Part shown: piece by piece, positions 8,842 to 17,301 of the stretch | How the letters are laid out: every line of letters begins with the position of its first letter | Position numbering within the stretch: position 1 is the first letter of the stretch | DNA from: Burkholderiales bacterium | GTDB lineage: Bacteria; Pseudomonadota; Gammaproteobacteria; Burkholderiales; Burkholderiaceae_C | Direction: 5' to 3' | NCBI GenBank assembly: GCA_947448955.1 | Contig: CANFPU010000004.1 | Span: 20,200-84,199, forward strand | DNA: 64,000 nt | Translations under genes and position numbers: made by a program | Notes under the pieces: model-generated | Databases searched by the model: none | The model's input: the letters and a program-made list of their open reading frames with translations, nothing else | What the model was told of the DNA's origin: nothing

Positions 8842-8991
8842 ATGAGCGAGCATTTGTTTGCGCCACTGACGCCCACCGAGCACACGATTGGGATGATGTT
8901 CGGCCGACGCGCTGACCAAGCCTGGGCGGCCCGAACCGACGCAGCCGCCGCCCTTGCCATTGCGCAAGCGCGGCAGGTTTTTCAGGCCTAG
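8842..8991 (+). CDS. Small hypothetical protein
   Basis: A 49-residue reading frame, eight bases after the aldolase stop. It begins MSEHLFAPLTPTEHTIGMMFG and continues as an Ala-rich amphipathic helix. Codon third positions are GC-rich, as in neighbouring real genes, and a hairpin follows its stop by four bases. I recognise no family and no clear ribosome-binding site is visible. It may be translated by coupling from the aldolase, or may be a chance frame. Confidence 0.4.
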   Translation: MSEHLFAPLTPTEHTIGMMFGRRADQAWAARTDAAAALAIAQARQVFQA

Positions 8992-8995
8992 CACG

Positions 8996-9037
8996 GGCCG
9001 GGACCCCCAAGTTCTTGGGGCCTGAAGACCCCCGGCC
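8996..9037 (+). terminator. Nested double hairpin after aldolase unit
   Basis: GGCCGGG (8996-9002) pairs with CCCGGCC (9031-9037). Inside it, CCCCAAG (9005-9011) pairs perfectly with CTTGGGG (9014-9020). It lies directly after the small open frame and before the peptidase gene. There is no T-run. Confidence 0.4.
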
Positions 9038-9160
9038 GAAGGGCTTGCCGGGTTGAATGCACTGGCGCCGCGACCGAGCCTGCCACACCGGCCAGTGCCG
9101 GTCCGACGCAGCACGCCGGCCATTGTCGGTTCGTGCTTCCAAACCTCAAGGAAATGCAAC

Positions 9161-10048
9161 ATGTCCGACATCTCTTCCGCCCACCGACTGGGCTGGTTGC
9201 GCGATCTGCCCAGCATCCGGGACTACACCCCAGACCACCATGCCGTCAAACCCATGCTGAGCAAACTCAAGGGCGCAGGCGCCAGGGTGGGCCCGGCCGA
9301 GCTGGCGCCCAGCGTCGACCTGCGGGCCTGGTTCTCGCCGATCGAGAACCAGCTCAACCTGGGCTCGTGCACTGCGAACGCCGGCCTGGGCCTGCTGGAG
9401 TACTGCGAGCGCCGGGCCTTCGGCAAGCACCTCGACGGCTCACGGCTGTTTCTCTACAAAGCCACACGCAACCTGCTGAAATGGACCGGCGACACCGGCG
9501 CCTACCTGCGCAGCACGATGGAAGCCTTGGCCTTGTTCGGCGTACCGCCCGAGGAGTACTGGCCTTATGTGGTGGCCAATTTCGACGCCGAGCCCTCGGC
9601 TTTTCTGTACTCGTTCAGCAGCAACTACCAGGCCGTCACCTACTACCGGCTTGACCCTTCGGGCACCAGCAAGGCGGCGCTGCTCAACGCGATCAAGACC
9701 AACCTGTCAGCCGGTCTGCCAGCGTTCTTCGGCTTCACGGTCTACAACTCCTACACCCAAGCCAGCGCGGCCAACAAAGGGGCGATCCCGTACCCAACGG
9801 CCACCGACCGGGTGGTGGGAGGTCATGCGGTGGATGTGGCGGGCTACAACGACAACCTGGTGATCAGGAACAGCAACGCGGGCTCGGCGCCGACCACGGG
9901 TGCCTTGCTGATCCGCAATTCCTGGGGCGCTGGCTGGGGCGACGCCGGCTACGGCTGGCTGCCCTACGACTACGTGCTCAAGGGGCTGGCGGTCGACTGG
10001 TGGTCGCTGATCAACGCCGAGTGGGTAGACACCGGCAAGTTCGGCTGA
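9161..10048 (+). CDS. C1 family (papain-like) cysteine peptidase
   Basis: A 295-residue protein with a full papain catalytic set: Gln64 (oxyanion hole) and Cys70 in NQLNLGSC, His222 in GGHAVDVAGY, and Asn253 in RNSWGAGWGD. The region from about 50 to 295 is the peptidase domain, leaving only some 45 residues as an N-terminal segment. There is no signal peptide and no classical inhibitory propeptide, so it looks cytoplasmic or released by a non-Sec route. ATG 9161 follows AAGGAA, and the sequence begins MSDISSAHRLGWLRDLPS, an LGWxxDxP start seen in bacterial papain-like proteins. A perfect palindrome 15 bases after the stop probably ends the transcript. Its target is unknown. Confidence 0.92.
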   Translation: MSDISSAHRLGWLRDLPSIRDYTPDHHAVKPMLSKLKGAGARVGPAELAPSVDLRAWFSPIENQLNLGSCTANAGLGLLEYCERRAFGKHLDGSRLFLYKATRNLLKWTGDTGAYLRSTMEALALFGVPPEEYWPYVVANFDAEPSAFLYSFSSNYQAVTYYRLDPSGTSKAALLNAIKTNLSAGLPAFFGFTVYNSYTQASAANKGAIPYPTATDRVVGGHAVDVAGYNDNLVIRNSNAGSAPTTGALLIRNSWGAGWGDAGYGWLPYDYVLKGLAVDWWSLINAEWVDTGKFG

Positions 10049-10062
10049 AGCATTGACGGGCC

Positions 10063-10088
10063 CGGCAGATCGCCACGGCGATCTGCCG
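10063..10088 (+). terminator. Perfect inverted repeat after the C1 peptidase gene
   Basis: CGGCAGATCGCC at 10063-10074 is exactly repeated in reverse complement at 10077-10088. This gives an 11-bp stem with a 4-base loop, 15 bases after the stop. There is no downstream T-tract. It is probably a terminator or mRNA-stabilising hairpin. Confidence 0.55.
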
Positions 10089-10132
10089 CAGACGTAGACT
10101 GCCGCTTTGCGCAAGCGGTGAACACGAAACTG

Positions 10133-10744
10133 ATGGCCCTTCACACCTGGTTGCTCTACCTGGTCGCCGCGCTGGGGCTGTCGCTGACACCCGGCCCAAA
10201 CAGCTTGCTGGTGCTGACCCACGGGGTACTGCACGGCCCGCGCAAAACCTTGTTCACCATCAGCGGCGGCGCGCTGGGGTTCGCCGCCTTGATCGCGCTG
10301 TCGATGCTGGGCATCGGCGCGCTGTTGAAGGCTTCCGCGGCCGCGCTGACCTGGCTCAAGCTGCTGGGTGGCGCCTACCTGGTGTGGCTGGGCATACAAC
10401 TGTGGCGCGCACCAGAAATTCAGCTGCAACCCGACACGTCAAGACCCGCCGCGCAGGGCCGGGAAATGTTCCGCCAGGGTCTGCTGACCGCGCTGTCCAA
10501 CCCGAAAGCGCTGCTGTTCTACGGCGCCTTCCTGCCCCAATTCATCGACCCGGCACGCGACCTGGTGGTCCAGTTCATCGCGATGGCCGGCACTTTCGTT
10601 CTGGTCGAGTTCGCCTTTGAGTACCTGCTGGCCAGCCTGGCGCAGCGCATCAGTCCCCTGCTCGCTCGCTTGGGCAAGACCTTCAACCGCGGCTGCGGCG
10701 GCCTGTTCATCGCGATGGGCCTGGCCTTGCCGATGAGCTATTGA
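10133..10744 (+). CDS. LysE/RhtB family amino-acid exporter
   Basis: Inner-membrane protein of 203 residues with about six hydrophobic segments, the standard size. The signature LTPGPNSLLVLTHG lies in the first membrane helix region, and SNPKALLFYGAFLPQF marks the second half, both typical of homoserine/threonine (RhtB) type exporters. It likely expels an amino acid or related metabolite using the proton gradient. ATG 10133 is chosen over GTG 10118, which would add five polar residues; no strong ribosome site separates them. The following aldo/keto reductase starts 44 bases downstream on the same strand. The exported compound cannot be told from sequence. Confidence 0.9.
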   Translation: MALHTWLLYLVAALGLSLTPGPNSLLVLTHGVLHGPRKTLFTISGGALGFAALIALSMLGIGALLKASAAALTWLKLLGGAYLVWLGIQLWRAPEIQLQPDTSRPAAQGREMFRQGLLTALSNPKALLFYGAFLPQFIDPARDLVVQFIAMAGTFVLVEFAFEYLLASLAQRISPLLARLGKTFNRGCGGLFIAMGLALPMSY

Positions 10745-10788
10745 GCGCCTTGCTTGACAATCGATGGACCCGCCTCACAGGACAAACC

Positions 10789-11814
10789 ATGACGCCACCC
10801 AAACCGCAATACCAAGCTCTGGGCGCCAGCGGCCTGAAGGTCTCCAAGCTCTGGCTGGGCGCGATGATGTTCGGCGACCAGACCGACGAGGCCGAAGCCG
10901 CGAACATCGTCGCCGCGTCGATCGATGCCGGGTTGAACGCGATCGACACGGCCAATATGTACGCGGGCGGCGAATCTGAACGCATCACCGGCAGGCTGAT
11001 CGCGGCCAAGCGCGAACACTGGGTGCTTGCGACCAAGCTGGCCAACCCGGTCGGACCCGGACCGAACCAACGCGGCCTGTCGCGCCGCCACATGTTGCAG
11101 GCCGTCGAGGCCAGCCTGCTGCGCCTGAACACCGATTGGATTGACCTGCTGTACCTGCACCGCGAAGACGCCAGCACGGCGCTGGAGGAGACGCTGGGCG
11201 CGATCGCGCACCTGATCGACAGCGGCAAGGTGCACCACTTCGGCGTCTCCAACTTCCGGGCCTGGAACGTCGCAAGAGTGGTCGAGATGTGCCGGTCGAT
11301 GGGCATCGCCCCGCCGATTGCCTGCCAACCGCCTTACAACGCGATGTCGCGCCAGATCGAGACCGAACTGCTGCCCTGCTGCGCGCATTACGGTGTCGGC
11401 GTGGTGGTCTACAGCCCACTGGCGCGCGGTGTGCTCAGCGGCAAGTACCGCAACGACGCGGCGCCGCCTTCCGGATCACGCGCCGCGCGCCAGGACACCC
11501 GCATCCTGCAGACCGAGTTCCGCCCCGAGTCGCTCGCGCTGGCGCAGCGCATGGCCGACCATGCGCGATCGCGCGGCTTGACGCCGACCCAGTTGGCGCT
11601 GGGCTGGGCCTGGAACAACCGGCTCGTCAACGGCTTGATCGGCGGACCCCGGACATTGGCGCAGTGGCAGGACTACCTCGAGGCGGTCAACACCGAGTTC
11701 ACCGCCGAAGACGAGGCTTTCGTCAGCGGCCTGGTCAGCGCAGGCCACGCCTCGACCCCGGGCTACAACGACCCGGCCTACCCGCTGGTCGGGCGGATGC
11801 CACGCAGCGGCTGA
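10789..11814 (+). CDS. Aldo/keto reductase
   Basis: A (beta/alpha)8 NADPH-dependent aldo/keto reductase of 341 residues. The catalytic tetrad is visible: Asp53 and Tyr58 (AIDTANMY), Lys83 (ATKLAN) and His124 (LYLHRED). GVSNFRAWNVAR and YSPLARGVLSGKY are typical of the AKR11/12 (YghZ/GSP69-like) group. The start at ATG 10789 follows AGGA (10777-10780); a TTG frame start at 10741 overlapping the LysE stop is less likely. It reduces aldehydes or ketones; the substrate is unknown. It probably shares a transcript with the LysE gene upstream. Confidence 0.93.
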   Translation: MTPPKPQYQALGASGLKVSKLWLGAMMFGDQTDEAEAANIVAASIDAGLNAIDTANMYAGGESERITGRLIAAKREHWVLATKLANPVGPGPNQRGLSRRHMLQAVEASLLRLNTDWIDLLYLHREDASTALEETLGAIAHLIDSGKVHHFGVSNFRAWNVARVVEMCRSMGIAPPIACQPPYNAMSRQIETELLPCCAHYGVGVVVYSPLARGVLSGKYRNDAAPPSGSRAARQDTRILQTEFRPESLALAQRMADHARSRGLTPTQLALGWAWNNRLVNGLIGGPRTLAQWQDYLEAVNTEFTAEDEAFVSGLVSAGHASTPGYNDPAYPLVGRMPRSG

Positions 11815-11927
11815 AATCGGCGGCCGGGCCACCGCGCCAGCGCGCCACCAGGTCAGGATGGTCGGACGCGGCTACAGTCGGTCACCTTGCCTTCGGGCGC
11901 CGACACCCTCCTCCCGGAGCCAGACCC

Positions 11928-13379
11928 ATGCGTGTTTTCACCGCTGCACTCGCCACCGAGACCAACACCTTTGCGCCCGTGCCCACCGGCCTGTCGTCGT
12001 TCAAGGATCGCGAGTACTTCCCCGCCGGCCAACACCCCAATCACCTGACCGGCTCGGCCGGCCCGCTATGGGCCGCGCGCGAATTGGCGCCGGCGCGGGG
12101 CTGGACGCTGATCGAGGGCATGGTGGCGTCCGCGCAACCGGGTGGCACCACCACGCGCCAGGCCTACGAGACCTTGCGTGACGAACTGCTGGCGGATCTG
12201 CGCGCAGCCCTGCCTGTGGACATCGCCTTGATCGGGCTGCACGGCGCGATGGTGGCCGATGGCTATGACGACTGTGAAGGCGATCTGCTGGCGCGGGTGC
12301 GCGCCCTGGTCGGCCCGGACGCGGTGGTCGGGGCGGAACTGGACCCGCACAACCACTTGAGCGAAGCGATGGTGCGCCATGCCGACTTGTTGGTCGCGTT
12401 CAAGGAGTACCCGCACATCGATGTGTTGGAGCGAGGGCGTGAACTCGTCGCGCTGTGCGAGGCGGCCGCACTGCGCCGCATCAAGCCGGTGAGCGCGGTC
12501 GTCGACTGCCACATGGTCGTGCCATTCCACACCACGCGCCAGCCAGCGCGGGGCCTGGTCGAGCGCGCCCAGGCCCTGGAGGGTCGCGACGGCGTGCTGT
12601 CCATTTCCATCACCCATGGCTTCTCGCTGGGTGATGTGCCGGACATGGGCACCAAGGTGCTGGTCTACTGCGACGGCGACCAAGCCCAGGCCGACCAACT
12701 GGCGCGGCGTCTGGCCGACGAGATCATCAGCCTGCGCGATCAACTGGCGGTGCGCTACCTGTCCATCGACGAGGCGCTGGACGCGGCGCTGGCCTCGGCC
12801 AACGGTCCGGTGGTGCTGGCCGACCGCGCCGACAATCCTGGCAGCGGCGCGCCGGGCGACGCCACCTTTATCCTGCGGCGCATGCTGGAGCGAGGCCTCA
12901 CGAACGCCGCCATCGGTCCAATGTGGGACCCCATGGCCGTGCGCACAGCCTTCGAGGCCGGCGAAGGCGCGACGCTGCAGTTGCGGGTTGGGGGCAAGAC
13001 CGGCAGTTGCTCGGGCGACCCGCTAGACCTTGCCTGCACGGTCAAATGCTTGCGCACCGAGCACCACATGTCTGGCCTGAACGGCTCGCCTATTTCGGTC
13101 GGGGATGCGGCCTGGATCCAGGCCTCGGGCATCGACATCGTGCTCATCAGCCTGCGCCGTCAGGCCACTGGCACCGATGTCTTCACCGACCTGGGCTGCG
13201 ACCTGGCATCCCAGCAGATCGTCGTCGTCAAGTCGGCCCAGCACTTTCACGCCTCATTTTCCAAGGTGGCTCGCCAAGTGCTCTACGTCGGGGCTCCAGG
13301 CGCAGCGACACCCTTCCTGCAGACGCTGCCCTACCAGAAGATCGCACGACCGAAATGGCCGCTCGATCCGGTGGTCTAA
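11928..13379 (+). CDS. M81 family metallopeptidase (MlrC / microcystinase C-like)
   Basis: Zinc peptidase of the M81 family, 483 residues, full length. The N-terminal DUF1485 part opens with ATETNTF near residue 10. The metal-binding region ELDPHNH (about 139-145), the FKEYPHID segment and VDCHM follow family order. The C-terminal MlrC domain contains DNPGSGAPGDATF and the end segment SAQHFHASF. GGAG lies ten bases before ATG 11928. Characterised relatives hydrolyse linear microcystin fragments, but most homologues probably process other modified small peptides or amides. The gene converges on a peptide-type ABC importer whose last gene ends 30 bases away, suggesting import followed by cytoplasmic hydrolysis of one class of compound (inference). 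Confidence 0.93.
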   Translation: MRVFTAALATETNTFAPVPTGLSSFKDREYFPAGQHPNHLTGSAGPLWAARELAPARGWTLIEGMVASAQPGGTTTRQAYETLRDELLADLRAALPVDIALIGLHGAMVADGYDDCEGDLLARVRALVGPDAVVGAELDPHNHLSEAMVRHADLLVAFKEYPHIDVLERGRELVALCEAAALRRIKPVSAVVDCHMVVPFHTTRQPARGLVERAQALEGRDGVLSISITHGFSLGDVPDMGTKVLVYCDGDQAQADQLARRLADEIISLRDQLAVRYLSIDEALDAALASANGPVVLADRADNPGSGAPGDATFILRRMLERGLTNAAIGPMWDPMAVRTAFEAGEGATLQLRVGGKTGSCSGDPLDLACTVKCLRTEHHMSGLNGSPISVGDAAWIQASGIDIVLISLRRQATGTDVFTDLGCDLASQQIVVVKSAQHFHASFSKVARQVLYVGAPGAATPFLQTLPYQKIARPKWPLDPVV

Positions 13380-13409
13380 CCACGCGCGCCTAAACGACGC
13401 GCCGTCAGG

Positions 13410-14402
13410 CTATTCGTTGAGGTGGCAGGCCGACCAGCGGCCTGGCGCGATCGGCTTGAGCACCGGCACCTCCTCGCGGCAGCGGGCGGTGGCATGCGGA
13501 CAGCGCGGATGGAAGTGACAACCCGGCGGTGGGTCCAGCGGCGAAGGAATCTCGCCGACGATCGCCACAAAGTCCTTCTTGCGGGCCTCCAATCGGGGCA
13601 CCTCCGCCAGCAGCGCGCGGGCATAGGGATGGTTGGGGCTGGCGAAAAACTCGGTCGCCGGCGCGGTCTCGACCACGCGCCCCAGGTACATGATCACGAC
13701 CCGGTCGCACAGGTGCCGCACGACGCCCAGGTCATGGCTGATGAACAAATAGGTCAGGCCCAGCGACTCGCGCAGTGCCATGAACAGGTTGAGCACCTGC
13801 GCCTGGATCGACACGTCCAGTGCCGCCACCGCCTCGTCACAGATCAGGAAACGGGGTCCGACCGCCAGCGCTCGGGCGATACCCACCCGCGCCCGCTGGC
13901 CGCCGGAGAACTGGTGCGGGAAGCGGTCGACCAGGGCGGGATCCAAGCCAACGCGGCGCAGCTGTTCGGCCACCCATTCCCGGCGCTGCGCGGCCGGCAC
14001 CAAGCCGTGAACGACCGGTGCCTCGCCGACCAGGTCCAGCACCCTCAGGCGGGGGTTCAGCGACGCGAACGGGTCTTGGAAGATCATCTGTGTCTGCAGA
14101 CGCGCCGCCCGCCGCGCTACGACGTCCAGATCCTTTAAGGGCCTGCCGTGCCAGAGGATGTCGCCCGCGCTGGGTGCATGCAGCCCCGCGACGATGCGGG
14201 CCAACGTGGATTTGCCGCAACCGGACTCGCCGACCAGACCGACGACCTCGCCTTCGTGCACCACCATGTCGACCCGATCAAGGGCATGCACGGTCTCCTC
14301 GCGCACGGCGGCGCCCAGCGCACGGGCCACACGGCCGGCCAGATCGAGCTTCTTCTCGAAGCGCTTGGACACCTGGCGCAGCGCAAGCAGTGGCGGCGTC
14401 AT
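13410..14402 (-). CDS. Oligopeptide/dipeptide ABC transporter ATP-binding protein (DppF/OppF type)
   Basis: ABC ATPase of 330 residues. Walker A GESGCGKS lies at 58-65, the Q-loop region is MIFQDPFASLNP, the signature FSGGQRAR starts at 165, and Walker B FLICDE spans 185-190 (DEAVAALD, a common Opp variant), followed by the H-loop SHD. The C-terminal oligopeptide extension has PGCHFHPRCP, with the cysteines that bind an Fe-S cluster in relatives. ATG 14402 overlaps the TGA of the upstream ATPase gene by four bases (ATGA), indicating coupled translation. It is the last gene of the five-gene importer operon and energises uptake together with the other ATPase. Confidence 0.95.
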   Translation of the reverse strand: MTPPLLALRQVSKRFEKKLDLAGRVARALGAAVREETVHALDRVDMVVHEGEVVGLVGESGCGKSTLARIVAGLHAPSAGDILWHGRPLKDLDVVARRAARLQTQMIFQDPFASLNPRLRVLDLVGEAPVVHGLVPAAQRREWVAEQLRRVGLDPALVDRFPHQFSGGQRARVGIARALAVGPRFLICDEAVAALDVSIQAQVLNLFMALRESLGLTYLFISHDLGVVRHLCDRVVIMYLGRVVETAPATEFFASPNHPYARALLAEVPRLEARKKDFVAIVGEIPSPLDPPPGCHFHPRCPHATARCREEVPVLKPIAPGRWSACHLNE

Positions 14403-15394
14403 GCGGGGTCGCCCTGCGCAGGGTGGTGGCACCACAGCCGGTGGCCGGGCTCGGGATCAGTGATGGCCGGGCGCAGCGCGCAGGCGGCGCTGGCCTGAGG
14501 GCACCGGGCTCGAAAGGCGCAGCCTTCGTCCAGGTCCAGCGGTGACGGCGCCATCCCAGAGATCTGGCGCAGACGGGTACCGCGCAGGTTGCGGCTCGGC
14601 ACCGACGCGATCAGCCCCCGCGTGTAGGGATGTCGCGGCCTTTCGATGATGGCGGCCGTGCTGCCTTGCTCGACGATGCGACCGGCGTACATCACCGCAA
14701 TCTCGTCGGCCAGCCCGGCCACCACGGACAGATCGTGGGTGACCCAAATCAGCGCAGTGCCCGACTCGCGGCACAGCCGCTGCATCTCGAACAGGATCTG
14801 GCCTTGGATGGTGACATCCAGGGCGGTGGTCGGTTCGTCGGCAATGATCAGCGCGGGATGGTTGAGCAATGCGATCGCGATGGCCACGCGCTGGCGCATC
14901 CCGCCAGAGAACTCGTGCGGATAGGCCGCCAGGCGTTCGTCAGGTGCCGCGATGCCCACCCGCACCAGCGCTTCGCGGCAGCGCGCCCGCGCGTCAGCGT
15001 GTGACACATCGGCATGGGCCTGGATGGCCTCGATCATCTGGGTATCCACGCGCAGCACCGGGTTCAGCGTGGCCATCGGGTCCTGGAAGATCATCGCGAT
15101 GCGGCGACCCCGCACCGAGCGCCAGGCCTCCGGGCTGCAGCGGCTGAGGTCCTGCCCGTCCAGCAGGATGCGCCCGCTGACCTGGCGCCCAGGCGGGTCA
15201 ACCAATCCCATGATGGACAAACCGGTGATCGACTTGCCGGAACCCGATTCGCCGACCAGACCAAGCACCTGGCCTCGGCCCACCGTGAAGGAGACGTCTT
15301 GCACCGCGCGCACAGTGCCCTGGCGGGTGGCGAAATGCGTGCTCAGCCCCTGCACCTGCAGGACCGGGACGCCGGGGTCGGTCGCATGGCTCAC
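14399..15394 (-). CDS. ABC transporter ATP-binding protein (DppD/OppD type)
   Basis: ABC ATPase of 331 residues. Walker A GESGSGKS lies at 48-55, the signature FSGGMRQR at 162-169 and Walker B LIIADEPT at 182-189. The C-terminal oligopeptide domain contains CAFRARCPQA. The start is GTG at 15394, overlapping the TGA of the upstream permease (GTGA, four bases), and no ATG is available nearby. It pairs with the ATPase at 13410 to form the heterodimeric motor of the importer. Confidence 0.95.
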   Translation of the reverse strand: MSHATDPGVPVLQVQGLSTHFATRQGTVRAVQDVSFTVGRGQVLGLVGESGSGKSITGLSIMGLVDPPGRQVSGRILLDGQDLSRCSPEAWRSVRGRRIAMIFQDPMATLNPVLRVDTQMIEAIQAHADVSHADARARCREALVRVGIAAPDERLAAYPHEFSGGMRQRVAIAIALLNHPALIIADEPTTALDVTIQGQILFEMQRLCRESGTALIWVTHDLSVVAGLADEIAVMYAGRIVEQGSTAAIIERPRHPYTRGLIASVPSRNLRGTRLRQISGMAPSPLDLDEGCAFRARCPQASAACALRPAITDPEPGHRLWCHHPAQGDPA

Positions 15395-16278
15395 TTGACC
15401 TGCCTTGGGTTGAGAATCTCACGCAGCCGGTCGGCGACCAAATTGATCGACACGATCGTGATCAGCAGCGCCAAGCCAGGGTAGAAGCTGATCCAGTAGC
15501 GACCGCTCATCAGGTGGTTGAAACCATTGGCGATCAGCAGCCCAAGCGAAGGCTCGGTGATCGGCAGGCCGAGGCCAAAAAAGGATAGCGTGGCCTCCAG
15601 CGAGATGGCGTGCGCCAGCTGCACGGTGGCGACCACGATCAGTGGCGGCAGGCAGTTGGGCAGCAGGTGATTCAGCACTTGGCGCGTTCGCGACAAGCCC
15701 AGCACCCGGGCGGCCTCCATGTACTCCTTGTCGCGCTCGACCAGCGCCAACGAGCGCACCGTGCGTGCGTACAGCGCCCACTGGATGGCCACCAGCGCGA
15801 TGATCACTTTGTCCAGCCCCTGTCCGAAGATGGCCAGCAAGATCAGCGCCAGCAAGATCGCCGGGAAGGACAGCTGCAGGTCCACCACGCGCATCACGAG
15901 GCCATCGACCCAGCCACGGAAGTAGGCCGCCACCAGACCCAGCAACAACCCCAAGCCGAGTGCTGCGCCAGAACTGACGACGCCCACCAGCAGCGAGATG
16001 CGAAGGCCGTGGAGGATGCCCGAGAGCATGTCCCGACCCTGTTCGTCGGAGCCCAGCAGGAAGCGACCGCCGGCCGCCGCCGCCTCGCCCGGCGGCAGCT
16101 TGGCATCCAGGATGTCAAGCTGCAACAGGTCATAGGGGTTCTGGGGCGAGACCCAAGGTGCGAGCAGCGCCAGCGCCACCAACATCGACAGCAAGACCAA
16201 GCTGACCACGGCCGTGCGCGACTCGGTGTACGCGTGCCACAGCCGGCGCGCTGGGCTATCGGGCTGGTCTGCGTTCAT
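15391..16278 (-). CDS. ABC transporter permease (DppC/OppC type)
   Basis: Inner-membrane permease of 295 residues. It has the N-terminal OppC_N segment with one membrane helix, then LLGSDEQGRDMLSGIL, then five more hydrophobic segments. The EAA loop EAARVLGLSRTRQVLNHLLPN contacts the ATPases. ATG 16278 overlaps the stop of the other permease by four bases. With the DppB-type protein it forms the channel for a small peptide, opine or similar solute. Confidence 0.95.
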   Translation of the reverse strand: MNADQPDSPARRLWHAYTESRTAVVSLVLLSMLVALALLAPWVSPQNPYDLLQLDILDAKLPPGEAAAAGGRFLLGSDEQGRDMLSGILHGLRISLLVGVVSSGAALGLGLLLGLVAAYFRGWVDGLVMRVVDLQLSFPAILLALILLAIFGQGLDKVIIALVAIQWALYARTVRSLALVERDKEYMEAARVLGLSRTRQVLNHLLPNCLPPLIVVATVQLAHAISLEATLSFFGLGLPITEPSLGLLIANGFNHLMSGRYWISFYPGLALLITIVSINLVADRLREILNPRQVK

Positions 16279-17261
16279 GTCGAGGCGTTGCGCCGGGCAC
16301 CCGCGCGCACCCGCGGGTCGAGCACGGTGTAAAGCAAGTCCACCACCAGGTTGATGCTGACGAATAGCGTCACGATCACCAGCAGGTAGGCGACGATCAC
16401 GGGCCGGTCAAGGTGGTTGATGGAGTCGATCAGCAGCTTGCCCGTGCCGGGCCAAGCAAAGATCGACTCGGTCACGATGGCGAACGCAATCACCGACCCG
16501 AATTCCAGCCCAATCACCGTGACGATGGGGATCAGGATGTTCTTCAGCACGTGGACGCCGACCACGCGTCTGGCATGCAGGCCCTTGGCCCGGGCGAAGC
16601 GCACATAGTCCTGCGTCAAGGCCTCCCGGGTCTGGGCGCGCGTCAGTCGGATCAGCAGCGACAGCTTGAACAGCGCCAGGTTGAAGGCCGGCATCAGCAG
16701 GTGCAGCCATCCGTCGGCGGTGAACAGACTCAGGCGCAATCCCAACACCGTCACGGTCTCTCCGCGACCGCTGGACGGCAGCCAGCCCAGCTGCACGGAG
16801 AACAGCATGATCAGCACCAAGCCGACCCAGAAGCTGGGCAGCGAGAAGCCCAGGATGGAGCCGGTCATGATGCCGCGGCTGAACCAGCTCTCCGGCTTCA
16901 GCCCGGCCAGCAGGCCGAGCGGGATACCGATGCCCACGGCCAGCACCATCGCCACCAGCGCCAGTTCGACCGTGGCCGGCAGCTTCGACAAGATCAGTTC
17001 CAGCGATGGCACGCCGAAGACGAAGGAGCGACCGAGGTCGCCAGCCAGCGCCCCCCGAAAAAAGACGAGGTACTGTTGAGGCAGCGGTTTGTCCAGCCCC
17101 AACGCGACCGCAGCGCGCAGCTTCTCAGCCTCGTCTGCCTGCGGGTTGACCAGCAACTCCAGTGGGTTGCCGATGGCGTAAACGCCCAGGAAGACCAGAA
17201 CGGACATCGCCAGCAAGACGAAGACCGCCTGGGTCAGGCGCCGCAGCACCTCGGCCAGCAT
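16275..17261 (-). CDS. ABC transporter permease (DppB/OppB type)
   Basis: Inner-membrane permease of 328 residues with about six membrane helices. The N-terminus (VLRRLTQAVFVLLAMSVLVF), the DLGRSFVFG segment and the EAA-loop part RFARAKGLHARRVVGVHVLKN are family features. Its start lies 40 bases after the stop of the binding-protein gene, and its own stop overlaps the next gene by four bases. It is the channel partner of the DppC-type protein. Confidence 0.95.
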   Translation of the reverse strand: MLAEVLRRLTQAVFVLLAMSVLVFLGVYAIGNPLELLVNPQADEAEKLRAAVALGLDKPLPQQYLVFFRGALAGDLGRSFVFGVPSLELILSKLPATVELALVAMVLAVGIGIPLGLLAGLKPESWFSRGIMTGSILGFSLPSFWVGLVLIMLFSVQLGWLPSSGRGETVTVLGLRLSLFTADGWLHLLMPAFNLALFKLSLLIRLTRAQTREALTQDYVRFARAKGLHARRVVGVHVLKNILIPIVTVIGLEFGSVIAFAIVTESIFAWPGTGKLLIDSINHLDRPVIVAYLLVIVTLFVSINLVVDLLYTVLDPRVRAGARRNAST

Positions 17262-17301
17262 CAGAGCCCCGCTGCGCCGCGGCGTTTGCGCTGCGGCAGC
17301 A

